Shown: piece by piece, positions 44,636 to 57,089 of the stretch
How positions within the stretch are numbered: the first letter of the stretch is position 1
Layout of the letters: each line of letters opens with the position of its first letter
DNA from: Halichoerus grypus
Lineage: Eukaryota; Chordata; Mammalia; Carnivora; Phocidae
Direction of reading: 5' to 3'
NCBI RefSeq assembly: GCF_964656455.1
Contig: NC_135718.1
Location: 56,116,975 to 56,180,974, forward strand
Length of the DNA: 64,000 nt
Position numbers and translations under genes: made by a program
Notes under the pieces: model-generated
Databases searched by the model: none
Told to the model about the DNA's origin: nothing
What the model saw: only the letters and a program-made list of their open reading frames with translations

Positions 44636-45239
44636 ATGCTAGGAAGATTTGAAGAAGGAAAGGGCAGAAATGTTTTCCAAAAGCACAAAGACATGGAGCA
44701 AAACCATGGAAGGAGGAAAGCACAAGGTATATAAAAGCATGAATAGAGTTATCCTGGCTGGATAGAGTTTGAGTTATATCAGACCAAAGTTGAAGACAGA
44801 TCAAAAATATAAGCTAGACTGTATTGTCTTTCCTCCTTGCTAACATTTTAAATAAATGTTCTTAACCTGCTATTACTCATGTTAGAGTTCTAGATTCTGC
44901 TGAACATCACTCAATTACTTGGAAATGAAAGACGAGGACTCAGGAAAGAGATTTGGGAATCAACTAATACGGAGGAGATCTGAAGCTAAGGAGTGGCATA
45001 AATTCTTCGGTAGGAGAAATAGAAAGAGCGCCCAGAAACACTGAACTATGGGGCTATCTACAATTAAGAAACAGTAGAAATAGGGACCCACAAAAGCGAG
45101 AAGGCCCAATAATGGGGGTAGGAGAGAAAGAACCAAAAGTATGAGAAAAAGAGGCTCCAAAATGACAGTAAAGCAACAGTGTGAAATGCTTGAAAGGGAT
45201 CAGAAAGCTTGAGGGAGGAGGAAAAAGGGCCATTGTATT

Positions 45240-45434
45240 TCTTTTTTTTTTTTTTTTTTTAAGATTTTATTTGTTAGAGAGAGAGAGAGAGCACAAGCGG
45301 GGGGAGCATCAGGCAGAGGGAGAAGTAGGCTCCCCACGGAGCAAGGAGCCCGATGTAGGACTTGGTCCCAGGACCCTGGGATCATGACCTGAGCCAAAGG
45401 TAGACGCTTAACCGATGAGCCACCCAGGTGTCCA
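45240..45434 (-). mobile_element. CAN SINE
   Basis: GGCCATTGTATTTCTT on both sides. Last SINE before the SINE-free interval. Confidence 0.95.
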
Positions 45435-45582
45435 AGGCCATTGTATTTCTTGATTGGAAGGTGACCATTGGTGTCCTTCAAGAGAACTGTTGTCATAGAA
45501 AAGAACACAGAAACTAAATGTCAGGTTGAAGGGAAGGGAGTTGGTGAGAAAAAAGTAAGGTCAATGGATCCTCCTTCTAGAG

Positions 45583-45927
45583 CAGGGCTTCTTAACTTTG
45601 GCACTTTTGACATTGGGGGCCAGATAAAAGGTGACCAACCATCTCAGTACACCCAGGACTGAGGGGTTTCCTGGGACATAGGATTTTCAGGGTGATAACC
45701 AAGAAAGTCAAAGGCAAACCAAGAGGGTCTGCCTAGCCAGATAATTCTCTGTTGTGCGGGGCTGTCTTGCGCATTGTAGCGTGTTTAGTAGCGCCCTTAG
45801 TCTCTGTCCACTTCTAGATGCCAGGAGCATCTCCCCCAGTTGCAGCAACCAAACAAGTTTCCAGATATTGCCACACGTCCCCGGAAGAGGGGGGTAGAGG
45901 CAAAGCTGTCTCAATTATAAACCACTG
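45583..45927 (-). mobile_element. MER5A (hAT-Charlie) with a nested 109-bp DNA element
   Basis: Recognisable MER5A in inverse orientation, from CAGGGCTTCTTAACTTTGGC to AACCACTG, flanked by near-matching 8-bp sites (TTCTAGAG/TTCTATAC). It is interrupted at 45627-45735 by another element. Confidence 0.85.
45627..45735. mobile_element. Short DNA transposon nested in MER5A, 8-bp TSD
   Basis: GCCAGATA occurs at 45619-45626 and 45736-45743, an exact 8-bp duplication typical of hAT elements. The insert begins AAAGGTGACCAACCATC and contains a palindrome-like GGACTGAGGGGTTTCCTGGG core. Confidence 0.75.
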
Positions 45928-46188
45928 TTCTATACCATTTGTTGGAAAAATCGGATTCTGAAAGAGGAGAAACAGAACATAAACCACAAGGGAGTAGGAT
46001 CAAGTGAATGTGAATGTGTGTGTATGTTGTGATTTTCTTAATAGAAGAGCTCTGCACATTTGGATCCAAAAAGGAAGGGCTTCACGGAAACAACGTACAT
46101 GATTCCGGGAAAGAGAAGACCAGTAAGACAGCAAGATCCCAGAAGAGGGGAATAGGAAAATGTGCAAAAGGCAGAGGCGGAAAGAGGC

Positions 46189-46259
46189 GGAGAGAACCAA
46201 AAGTATGAGAAAAAGAGGCTCATACTTTTGGTTCTCTCCCTCCTACCCCCATTATTGGG
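46189..46259. repeat. 21-bp inverted repeat made from direct and inverted copies of a segment 1.07 kb upstream
   Basis: Arms 46189-46209 and 46219-46239 are perfect reverse complements around a 9-nt loop. 46194-46221 is a 28-nt identical direct copy of 45130-45157. 46219-46259 is an inverted copy of 45105-45145 (39 of 41 matching). Confidence 0.93.
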
Positions 46260-46584
46260 GGTTAGGAATAAGATACTACTTCATCTGGACCGGAGAAAAG
46301 AATTGAGGGTGGTAGAAGACCAGAGACATACTGAAGCCTAGAAGGAAACACACATGAGCACAGCAAGGTCATTTGATCTCTGCAAAGTTCAGACAGGGAG
46401 AGAGAAGGAGAAAAAAACAGGAGTGAGGAGCTAAAGAGTGGAAAGGGGGGTTGAAGAGCTATTCTTGGAGTATATTAAATTAAAAAAATGAATACAAGGA
46501 TTATGAAGGAGGCCTGAGTCTCAAGATGATTGAAGTATGGTTGCTGGCAGGTGATGCGGCAATCTGGAATGAAAAGGGTGAGAG

Positions 46585-46725
46585 CCAGGGAGGCCAGCAG
46601 TGCTTCTGAGAATCATCAGGGGGTTGTGCTAATGTGTGGATTCTGATTCACAAGGTCAGAAGCAAAGCCCATGATTCTGCATTTCTAACAATTTCTCAGG
46701 TGAAGTCTGCTTGGGAATGGTAGAG
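46585..46725. repeat. Old hAT-Charlie-like (MER5-type) fragment
   Basis: CAGCAGTGCTTCTGAGAATC, then GATTCTGATTCAC and CATTTCTAACAATTTCTCAG resemble a MER5-group non-autonomous element. Family is uncertain. Confidence 0.5.
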
Positions 46726-47709
46726 GGTTAGGTTGTTGATAATAGCAGTGTTAAAGTAGTTAACCATTCAACAAATAAACATGACCCTAGGGCTGCATGG
46801 GGGGTCAAGAGTAGCCAAAGGAAGCCAAAGAACTGAGAAAACTTGGTTATACCCTGCAGTTGACTCGCCCAGTGACAGTGGAGAAGCCAATACATTGAAC
46901 TAGTTGTTGAGGGGATAGGAAGGTGGTGAGGATTGGCAAGGTGTGAAGGGTTGTAGCCAGAGCTGGTGAGTGGCCCATAATATATTCATTGTATCTGCGT
47001 GAAGATAGAGGACTTCCATAAGCAAACTGAGAAGTAGTTTGCTGTTATACATAACATTGGTCTGTTGCCCTGTGTACTTAAGCTTCTGTACTTACTGTCC
47101 AAGTGAGACATTAGCTGACCTAAACCTCAAAATCCTTCTAGAAAGTCTACCTCTAAGCTAAGGGTAATAAGCCTCTGCCTCTCTTCATTCCCTCTTTGCC
47201 TTTCTTTTTTCCCTCGGCATCTGGGATTTACTTTATTCTCTTTCATCTCCCTCCTCAACCAGAAAAAGTATAGAATTAAAGTACAATTTCCAATAGTTCT
47301 GTGCTCCTTTAACATAACTCTATGTGCTTAATTTGAAATAAGTGGCTTTAAACTTTTATATATCTTTCCCCCTCATCTCCCAAAACAATCTAAGTGACTT
47401 TTTTCTTGTATGTGATCTTAAATTGATTACCTCCCCCCCCCCGCCCCCCACCTTCATGTGGATGAGAAGTCCTTAATTCAAAGAGGGTGGAGAAAGTTCT
47501 CTCCTAGAAAGATAAGGGCTAGAGTACTGGCGAAGTACAGGGCAAAACCTAAAAAGTTTTTCAGTGGCTCAACCACACAACCCACATTCAAGCCTCACCG
47601 CATCCCTACCCTAAACCCAGTCACTTTGAACTTTGAGATGGGGAAAGGAGGAAGCTTTTAAAAGAAAGCGATGAGTGGCTAGAATGTCAGCGTCCGATGT
47701 CCCTGCCTG

Positions 47710-47729
47710 CCGCGCCCCCTGCCGGTAGC
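47710..47729 (-). promoter_or_regulatory. CTCF-like motif
   Basis: CCGCGCCCCCTGCCGGTAGC fits the reverse complement of the CTCF core (CCANNAGGGGGCGC type) closely and stands out as a CpG-bearing GC-rich island in AT-rich intron. Motif match only. Confidence 0.45.
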
Positions 47730-48954
47730 TGCCCATTTTGGGGCAAATGAAACAAAGACGCTACACCAAGGGTGGGGGTCCAGTATTCAGGTCTGCACTG
47801 TGCCTTTGGGCTAGACCTGAAGCAGCCCATTTTTTGCTCAACCCTTAAGCTTATTTCCTCCTTTCATAGGAAAAATAGTCAAAATGGATCTTTCATGGGG
47901 CTGGTGGGAGGGATGCATGGGATGTTCCTGTATATTTTTTTGCAATCTCCCATATATCTAAAGTCAATTTGAAATAAAAGCTAAAAATAGATTGTTCAGA
48001 AAGCACTACTTTTAGTTAACAAGCAGAAATATATGAGCAACAGAACTTTTTTCTTATATTTTAAAAATCCCAAACAACTTCTTTTAAAGAATCTGACACT
48101 GCTTGCCAAATCCAAAGACAATCCCAGAAATTTTATTCATAATTCCTACCACGGTGTGGGAATGAGTATTTTAAGAGCAAACAAATCTACTATCAAGTAG
48201 GAAGCCAAACTGCCTTTTTTTCTCCTTAAAATTAATACAACAATATGTCCATTGCATTTTAGAGAACGTGTTAAATTGCATTTAACCTCTGGTTTGGCAC
48301 TCCCTCTAAACAAAGCCTAGAGAAAATTTCTCAGTACATTTCCTTCACAGCCGTTGCTAAGAGACGTCTTCAGGTGCATAAATCATCAAGGGTTTCTTGT
48401 GCAGGAGAGCGGAGTGAACCCTGACTGGGAACTTTCGTGATAGACTCAGGAATCATGTTCACACTCTAGCCATCTTTTTTGGTTTCAGTTACTTTTGCCC
48501 TTGGATTTTTGGAACGCAATAACCCTTAGTAGAGTTTTCCACCAAAAATTAACTTTCTGTGTAGAAGATCCCATTTATATACGTAACCAGATTTCACAGT
48601 AAATGAAAGCCAGTCCTTTGGCTTTATCCTCGATTACTATGGAGTAATTGAAGAGTACCCTGAAGCCCAGGCCTGCTGTGGACCTTTGACCCTTGACCTG
48701 TGGCAGGGATCAGAAGGCTAGGAGAGGCCGTGTGCCAGAGCAAACAGTTCACAACAATGTTCTCTCTGTTTACACAGTCTTGTACTCTTGGGTGCTGCAG
48801 AAATGGGGAAAGTATTTGGGCTGAAAGACTGGTTTGACAAAAATACCAACAAAGTACAACCATACATATTGGCATCTACTACATTTAATGCCATCTTTTC
48901 TGCAAAGGATATTTTTGTTGCTTACCTTGCTGTACTCCCAAAGGATTTAGTTGG

Positions 48955-48992
48955 TATTTTATTCTATTTTATTTTATTTTATTTTATTTTTT
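48955..48992. repeat. (ATTTT)n microsatellite
   Basis: Six to seven units of TATTT in STOX1 intron 1. Confidence 0.9.
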
Positions 48993-51789
48993 GAGTTTCC
49001 AAATTATGATGAGTTTTAAAACAATTTTTCTTTAAAAGTCCACTTTTGGGGAAAGAAAAAAAAAAACAGCACAAGGCAAATTCAATGTATGTAGTATGCA
49101 GATGCCCAATCAGCAAGTGCAAGTATGGAGTTCTGAGCTATCAAAGTCAAGTCCAGAGCAGGCCCCTTCTAGCTTGAGATCCTATAACTGTGACAAGAAC
49201 CAGACTCCTATGTGATGGCTATAAATTCATATAACCCTGGGCAGTCAATCCCTGTCCCTGGCGCCTTATAACAGTGGCCCAGAGAGCCCCTGGCTGATAG
49301 GAGCAGAACTCCGCAAGTGTGGCTTGCTCCCGAGTTGGTGACAATAACCCAACAATGATCCAGTGCCATCAAAGTACTCCTCACAACTCTGAGGAAAAGG
49401 CAGTGGTTTCTTTGTCAGGACACAAAGGCCTCCTCCATACGCCTCTGGTGGAAGGCCTCTAGAATACTCTATCTTGACTGTTTTCTATCAGCGAAGAAAA
49501 GTGGCTAAAAGAGCCATTTCCCGGCCAAATCATGAGGCGTAAACACTCCTACCCCAGTGTCAAATATCAAGAGGTACATTCGTGATAAATATGGACTCAG
49601 CCGGACTGCCTTGCACCAGACCCAGAGAAAGCAGCTGGGGTAGACCAAGCAAACTGTCCCCCAGAACTGTGATACTGGAGAAATCTTCAACCAGGGACAC
49701 TGGACTCCTAAATCTGCCAGTTACAGATCACCAGTTGGAAGCTTCGGTAACATTAAACAAGCCTAAACTTTGCACTCTGATAAATGGGTGCACTGTAATC
49801 AGCATAGTGCTGGTCCAGCAAGGTTCTTTTCCCAGGGGTAGTGGGAGTGGGGAGCACAAGCCAACAGAAGCAGGGCAGTGGTCAGTCCCAGGACCCCGAG
49901 AGAAGGTCTGTTGCAAGGGCAGCAATACCCGGGTTCAAACAACATACTCGCTCCCCGTCTTGAAAGTGGTTATCAGACAGTTGAAGGTGAGGTTTGGTAA
50001 CCTGACCATTTTGGAGGAAAGAGCCAGATGCAGAGAAAGCACGTGATCTCAGGCCTCCTAAGTGAGAAAGGCAGAACCCAAATCAAGCGGCAATCTGCCG
50101 GGCTCAGTCCTGTGTTTGCTTTGTCCACTGAGAAAACTTCTGAAGAAAAAACGATCTTTATCGAAATGGAGTTTATTTTGATATCTGAATGCTCTAGTTA
50201 AATCTCAGGGACAAAATTAAAGTTTTATATAAAAACGGTAGCTTTAGAGGAAAAAATTACAAATACCATGCAATGTTAACATTTATCTTAACGTTTTTAA
50301 GACACCTACACAAATTCCAAGAGGGCCCCGCATGGAATCTAAATTCTGACATTTTAATTCAGGGTACTTGAATTTGATTTCAAAGTTCCTAAGAGACTGT
50401 GCCACCAATGTGCAAAACAGAGAGAAGACTTCTTTGCAAATTTGGAAAGCACTCACATCAGAACTTTCTCGTGTCCATAAAATTAAATTCCAGGCAAAAC
50501 TAATCCTAACATTACTTATTTTATATTTAAGACACAAAATTCTCTCTACTATAAAAATGTTGGGTCCCCATACAAGTTTATGGACTCAGTGCTAGGCAGT
50601 CTGCCAGAAATTCATGCATTATTGACCTTCAAACGGTTTAACTGAGCCGCTCAAACTCAGCTAATTACCCGGACACATGAAATCTGAGACCATCTGTTTT
50701 AGGCGCCCGGACTGAATCACACTGTGGGAAAGGTATCTTCTAGGTGCATTAGAGATGATAATAGAGCATGAATAAAACAGCCTGCAGATACACTCAAGTT
50801 TAATAGAAAAAAAAAAAAAGGATGTTTTGTTCTAAGTAATTCAAGAAGCTTATCTGATTTTTAAACTGCACTTTTATCCAAGACAGAATTTCCAGATTTC
50901 TTTAACATTAAAATTAATCCTGTACTTTTATAAATGCACGTATTTTGTAACAACATGTATCTCATCAGAGATAAGATGCTGTGCACAAATTTCCATGGCT
51001 TTAAATAATTAGATCTATTGTGTTATAACCTTAAATAGGTTCAGAAAATCAAACAAAATTGGAACAAAAAGAAAGGTTTCAGGCCAGCAAAACCAAGCCC
51101 CTCTCCGTGTCTCCCTTTTATTTTAGTAAAATAAAAGAATGCAAACACTTTCCCCCACATTTAGAAACAAAAGAGTACCAAGACTCAGAAACTGGCTGTA
51201 GTCGCGTTATCTCCCATGGAAGCTGGAATTCTTTCTCAAGCGCGGTGATGTTTATTTTGAACTCCTAGACACATACCTCCCCTTCTGGGACATGCCCTCT
51301 GTTGAAAAGATAAAGGCTTCCCTCAGGAGCCTGGGCTGTTCCAACACCAGAGGTCGTTAGTGCTATCCTCCGTAATAACCATCCTTTGACCTGTCAGGAT
51401 TAGCAAATTAGCAGCCCCTTTCTTTTCAAGGGATATAGCCACGAATAACCACTATCATTCAAGTTGCAAAGGTTTTGGGCCGTTTATGAAGGGACCCCAC
51501 GATTCAGTTGTCAGACAGAACGTGGGATATAGAAAAGACACAGAAGTAGCCCTACTTCGGGGAGCCCTTTGGCTTCTAGCAGCCTTCCCCCATGACCTCC
51601 ACCCTCATTCTGGGTAGAGATATGGGGACACCTGGCCGGGAGGGAAGGGTGCACATGACTCAAACCGGCTGGGTTTTTTTTTAAACACTAAAACTCAGTA
51701 CCTCAGCCCCAAAGCCCTCCAGGCTCTGTGGTGCCCTGTCCCTAACTTCTCTCCCCTTCAGGCTCCCACTGTGGATATGTTAATGATTT

Positions 51790-52376
51790 TACCCCAGCGG
51801 TGTCAGTATTCTAAGGCTGTCAAAATCAATTACCATAAATCTAGTGGCTTAAAACAATACAAATTTATTATCTCACAGTCTATAGATCACTGGTTCCTCT
51901 GCTCCGGGTCCTGTGGCCTGGGCTCTAATTGGAGGCTCTGGGGGAGTGTCTGCTTCCACGCTCATTCAGGTTTTTGGCAGAATTCAGTTCCTTGTGGTTG
52001 TAGGACTTAGGATTCAGGTCCCCGTTCCCCTGATGGCTGTCATAAGGGAGCCTCTTGTCAGCAATTTAAAGCCACCTGGATTTGTCACGTTGCCCCCTTC
52101 ATCTTCAAAGACAGCATGGAGTCTTTTTCACACTGCGATTCTCTCCGACTTGCCCTCCTGTTGCTTCACTTCCATTCCAGCCAGATAAAGTTCCCTGCTT
52201 TTAAGGGCTCACGTGATTAGATCGGGCCCACCCAGATAATCCAGGATAACCTTCCTAAAGTCCAAAACATAATTACATCCGCACGGTCCCTTTTGCCGTG
52301 TAAGGTAACATATTCACAGGTTCCAGGGGTTTGGACGTGGCCATCTTTGGGGCACCATTCTGCCCACCACACCAGG
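51790..52376 (+). repeat. Old mammalian interspersed repeat, family not assigned
   Basis: Resembles the common repeat with AAATTTATTATCTCACAGTC near its start and CATAATTACATC and CACCATTCTGCCCACCAC near its end. I cannot name the family from memory. Confidence 0.55.
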
Positions 52377-52814
52377 TATAGGGCTGGGGGCAAGGAACAG
52401 CTGAGGAGAGAGGCACAGGTCGCAAACCGCACCAGTCCTGGATCTCCCTAAAAATGGCCGTGCAGGAGAATACCTTTTCTTTGCCCTCAAGGCCAACCTG
52501 GGACTGACTTAAGGTGAACCTTCTTCCCGAGATTCTGGAGGCCACACACACACACAATACCAGTGACTGGCAGCTCAGAGTCCTAGTGATGAATATAAAA
52601 TACCACTGTACTAAAACTGGGGGCCATTTTTAGCACCAAAGTTGTTGTTTGAATAACAGATAAATAAAAGGTCCCTGTGACAAAGAAGCCGTCCTTTATA
52701 TACCTAGTCTTCAAGGGACCTGATTGGGTTTCCAATCCAGGTTCTGCTGTGTGGCTCTGAATAAACCACCTCCCTTCTTTGAGTCTCAGTTTTCCTTGTC
52801 TATACATGTGGGGC

Positions 52815-52975
52815 TGAGCTAGATCAGTGTTTCCCAAAATGTGTTCTGAGGAGCACTCATTCCATGAAATGCTCTGCAAGGAAAGGTCCCAAGGCCGAAT
52901 GTTTGGGAGTCACAGGGGCATTGTTAAAGGCTCTGAGAACTGTAACGGATAATCTAATTATTTATTTAACCCGAT
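52815..52975. repeat. Old interspersed repeat fragment
   Basis: GTTTCCCAAAATGTGTTCTG and CATGAAATGCTCTGCAAGGA are phrases of a common old mammalian repeat. Family uncertain. Confidence 0.4.
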
Positions 52976-53334
52976 GTTTCCCAGGCATACTTGGCCGCAA
53001 TCTCTTTTCTCCAAAACCTTGTATCACCCGTCGGCTGTGACTTCTCCCCATCCAAACTGGCCTCTCCCTGCATAGTCTACTCTCATCTGGGAGACCTTGT
53101 CCCTGTTTCCTCCACCTAAAGCATGCTGCCCCATGCCCGTGTTTCAAAATCACGAAGACTGGCTCAAATGCTGACTTGACTCTCCCCTGAATTGTTCTCT
53201 GAGCCCATCAGCTGGAATTCTCCCTCCCACAGGGACCCTTTAGGAAACACTGAGTGAGCCGCTGCCATGGCACAGCATTAGTACTCATCATACAGGGATA
53301 TTATCATAGCACAGTCCTTCGATCATTTCGTACC

Positions 53335-53470
53335 CAGCAAATATTTATTGAGTACCTACTATATGCCAGTTCCTGGGGATACAATTGTGATCAGAACGTG
53401 GTCTTTGCCTTCCAGGGGCTCTGATTCTAGTGCAAGAGCAGTGACTGGAGGCAGTCATAACCAACATGAG
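53335..53470. repeat. Old interspersed repeat
   Basis: AATATTTATTGAGTACCTAC, CAGTTCCTGGGGATACAATT and CTTCCAGGGGCTCTGATTC. Same kind as 1140-1330. Confidence 0.5.
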
Positions 53471-54700
53471 GGCTATCGCTGGTAGGACTGGAACTCAGTC
53501 TTCCTGGTCCCCCTCCTGAATGCCACTCTCAGAAGTTTGTGGATGGCTGGGCAGGATCATCATGAGTAAGAAGAGCCAAACGTGTCGCTCTGGGGCCCTG
53601 GGGTCCCTAAAGCAGCATGGGATAATAGAGGGAGCCCGCAATTGGTCGGGCAGACCTGGGCTCAAAGCCTCCACCTCCACTTACTGACGGTGCCGTACTG
53701 ACTTTTCCCAACCCCCATTGCCTGTTTGACCAGACACCAGTCCTGCCCATGACGTTCTCCGCCTGAGCGGAAGCAATTCCTGTCGGTAAAGCCTACAGCT
53801 AGCCCTGCTTTTTTCTCTTCAGTACTATTTTACTGTGACACCTTGTGGCAGATATTGTAGGTTGGCACATTCAACACACAGTCCCAATCGCCTTTTTCCT
53901 TGCCTGCCTCCAGTGTAGAGGTAGGAGAATGATTACTCAATTTCCCAGCCTCTCTTAAAACCGGTGGGCACGTGACATCACTGCGGTCCATGAGATAAGG
54001 CAGGCAGCCACCACAGCTAGAAGAGACCTCACGAGGAAAAGGCCCCGCCTTCATCTTTTTTTCCTTTCATTCTTGACTCTTTCTTCCAGCCTGGATCTTG
54101 AAGAGGAGGCAGCCATCTTGTGACCATTAGGTGACAAACAGGATGTCAAAAGACCACTCTTTGAGCAAGGCAGAGCAGAAAGACAGAAAAAGCCCAGGTG
54201 TCTGGTAGCCTTGCTGAGCCACCGTGCGGGCCCCAGGCTGCCGACCTCCAAACTTCTTGCCGTGAGACAAATCTACACCTCGTTTGTTCATGCCATTGTT
54301 AGAGCATTTTCTGTAACCTGCAGCAAAACGCATCTCCGGCCAAACTACTTTTGACATTTGTTTCCTCCTCGTATTTTCTGCTGTGGGCGAAGTGTTTGTC
54401 CTGCCCAGGGCTGGAGTAAAGCTCCTGGATTCTCTACCAGCTGGACTTTATTTCAGTACCTTAGATGCTGCGAAGCTAGGACGCCACAGTGATGGGAATT
54501 CACAGAAACCGTGTCGGGGCTCTGCTTACTCATGATCATGCCAAGTCTGGGATAAGCCATGAGAAGAACGAAAAGCAGAAACTTGAGCTTGGGTTGCTAA
54601 TTTTTAACGGCTTGGGGAAATCTGTCCTAGGAAGGCTACCATAGGCACTGTCCTCTGGAAGAGGAAGGATTTCCTTCTTGCATGTAGAAATCAGAGGGGA

Positions 54701-54908
54701 TGGGACGCCTGGGTGGCTCAGTCGGTTAAGCGGCTGCGTTCGGCTCAGGTCATGATCTCAGGGTCCTGGGATTGAGTCCCGCATCGGGCTCCCTGCTGGG
54801 CGGGGAGCCTGCTTCTCCCTCTACCTGCCTCTCCCCCTGCTTGTGTTCTGTCTCTCTCTCTCTCTGACAAATAAATAAATAAATAAATCTTAAAAAAAAA
54901 GAAAAAGA
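54701..54908 (+). mobile_element. CAN SINE
   Basis: AGAAATCAGAGGGGA on both sides. First SINE after the SINE-free interval. Confidence 0.95.
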
Positions 54909-56319
54909 AATCAGAGGGGAAGATAAGGACTGTCACGGCCGCACAGCTGGCTTCCCGAATGGGTGTCTACAGTTACAGCCCTGAGAACGGGCGGCCGTTC
55001 AATCTCTCCTGAAAGGAAGTCTTGTGAAATGGAGCCAATGCCGTTCACATCGATGTAAGATTAACTCGGCATTTAAAGAGGCAAATAATGAATAACACCA
55101 CTTCTATTTCAGGAGGAGGTAATCCCTGCCATTTGTTGAAGAAATTTGCTTTGCTCCTGAAAGAGCCTGGAGCCACCCACAACCCCCCCACCCCCCAGCC
55201 TCCCCACAGCTGGGTCTGTGCAGTGGTGGTGGATTAAGGCCAGCTGAGGCCTCCTGCTCCAACCAGGACCGGGTTCTGTGCTGACGGGAGCCGGGACAAG
55301 GCTCGACTTTACATCATGAGATACACACTTAGTGCTGCCTTTTATCCCAGACTCCACACACACATGCGCGCACACACATATACCTTTACCAGAAGCATCA
55401 CACAAATTGCAGCCTTGCTTACACCTTTCCTGTTGATGGAGGTGGGGGTCGGGTGACCCAGAATAATGAACAGGACCCGCCCCAGAATCCAGGGAGGATT
55501 ATCCATGCCCACAGGTGCTTGCGCAGGCCCCCGCAGCAGGGCCGCTCAGCGCTCAGCCACCCTCACTCCCACCTGGGAGCCGCTCCTGCCCCAGTCTGGA
55601 AAGCATCCCTGAGTTTCTGCATCAATGGTCTCTTTCACCTCTCCCAGACTGTCTGCTATGCTCCAGCTGCTTTCAAGCTGATTACAGATTCTTTTGGCCT
55701 CCTGAAATACTAACTTTTAAAAGATAAAAGCCACTCCGGGGATACAATTCGTATAAATGTAGTTTTACTGAAAAGCGTTTCTAGGCTGTGAGAGACTTTA
55801 AAAACCTAAACTTTTCGATTTTAAGATTGTGAATTCCTTTTATTCAGCCCAGAAGGCTTCACATTACATCTGGGCAGATGTGACTGTCCCTCACCAGGCC
55901 TTTAGCATATTTTCACAAGGTCATTGCCTTAGAAATGAAATGAAAAGTTCACCACCCTGAGAAATCTTGAAAGAGGCTGTAAGTCTTGCTTCTTATCAGT
56001 GGCTCTGATCTTTACATGTGGGGTCCTATGACCACCGATTCTAGGAGCCAGTCGCCTCCCACTAAGCCATCCATTACTGCACCTCGGACCCGAGGCAGCC
56101 ACACGTTTTCTCAGGTTACATGCTGGTGGAAAGAGTGTGGGTTCGTGCACATCATGCTGTGTGTCCAGGCAGAAACCGCGAGGGTCCGTCTGCAACAGTT
56201 AGCTGACTTCTCCCTTTGCCTTCCTTCCACACAGACATGGCTTCCCTACCCCCACTCAAAGCAAATGTACTCTTTTCCTCACTCTCTTGGGTCAGCCCAG
56301 AAAAGGCTGAAACTTTTTT

Positions 56320-56489
56320 CTTTAAATAAATTTATTTTTATTTATTTATTTTAATTTATTTTAATAAATCTTTTATTTATTTATTTTAATAAAGCCCAAC
56401 ATGGGGCTTGAACTCACAATCCTGAGATCAAGACCTGAGCTGAGATCAAGAGTCAGACACTTAACCAACTGAGCCACCCAGGTGCCCCC
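56320..56489 (-). mobile_element. SINE with expanded AT-rich tail
   Basis: Tail of TTTATTTATTTTAAT repeats, then CAACATGGGGCTTGAACTCA and GAGCCACCCAGGTGCCCC. Confidence 0.88.
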
Positions 56490-56579
56490 ATCATATCTTT
56501 TAAATACACTACTTTCTAGATTATTGCTTCTCTAATCCCCTCTTCTTTCTCTCTAGGAGTCTTAAGACTGACATTCTCG

Positions 56580-56754
56580 GCCTGGGTGGCTCAGTGGGTT
56601 AAGCCTCCGCCTTCGAAGCTCAGGTCATGATCCTGGAGTCCAGGGACTGAGTCCCGCATTGGGCTCCCTGCTCAGCGGGGAGCTTGCTTCTCCCTCTGCC
56701 CTTCACTCTGCTCTCTCTCTCTCTCTCGCTCTCAAATAAAATCTTTAAAAAAAA
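56580..56754 (+). mobile_element. CAN SINE lacking its first bases
   Basis: Begins GCCTGGGTGGCTCAGTGGG. No clear target-site duplication. Confidence 0.9.
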
Positions 56755-57089
56755 GACTTTCTCCTTTTGCTTACGAAATATCCCCTCTTCTAAGTGCTGC
56801 CCAGACAGTATTCCTGCTACCAACACCTTGCTCACCTCACCAGCCCTCTTCCTCAGGCCGCTGCCTCCCGTTTCCACTGCCGCCTCAACCCAACGCATGG
56901 TGCCTAAACCCAGGTGTAGGAGAGCAAGGACAATTCTCATGGAAGTGCCTGGAGCAGCACACACCTCTGGGTCACGAGAGTCCTGCATCTGTCCTGCTTC
57001 TAACACGGCACAACGGAGCACACTGTTAGCAAGAGAAGCAGAATCTTGAAGAGTTGGTGCTTTCCAGGTAAATGTTGCTGAATCTTGGG

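Larger units (their letters stand above)
45435..54700. other. SINE-free interval within STOX1 intron 1
   Basis: Not one CAN SINE occurs in these 9.3 kb, while the rest of the window averages about one per kilobase. It holds old DNA transposons (MER5A and similar), an old retroelement at 51.8 kb, a CTCF-like motif at 47.7 kb and otherwise unique sequence. Confidence 0.8.

Noticed and set aside
49582..50046. 154-codon plus-strand ORF
   Set aside because: No recognisable motif, no splice or promoter context, and length within chance for this window.
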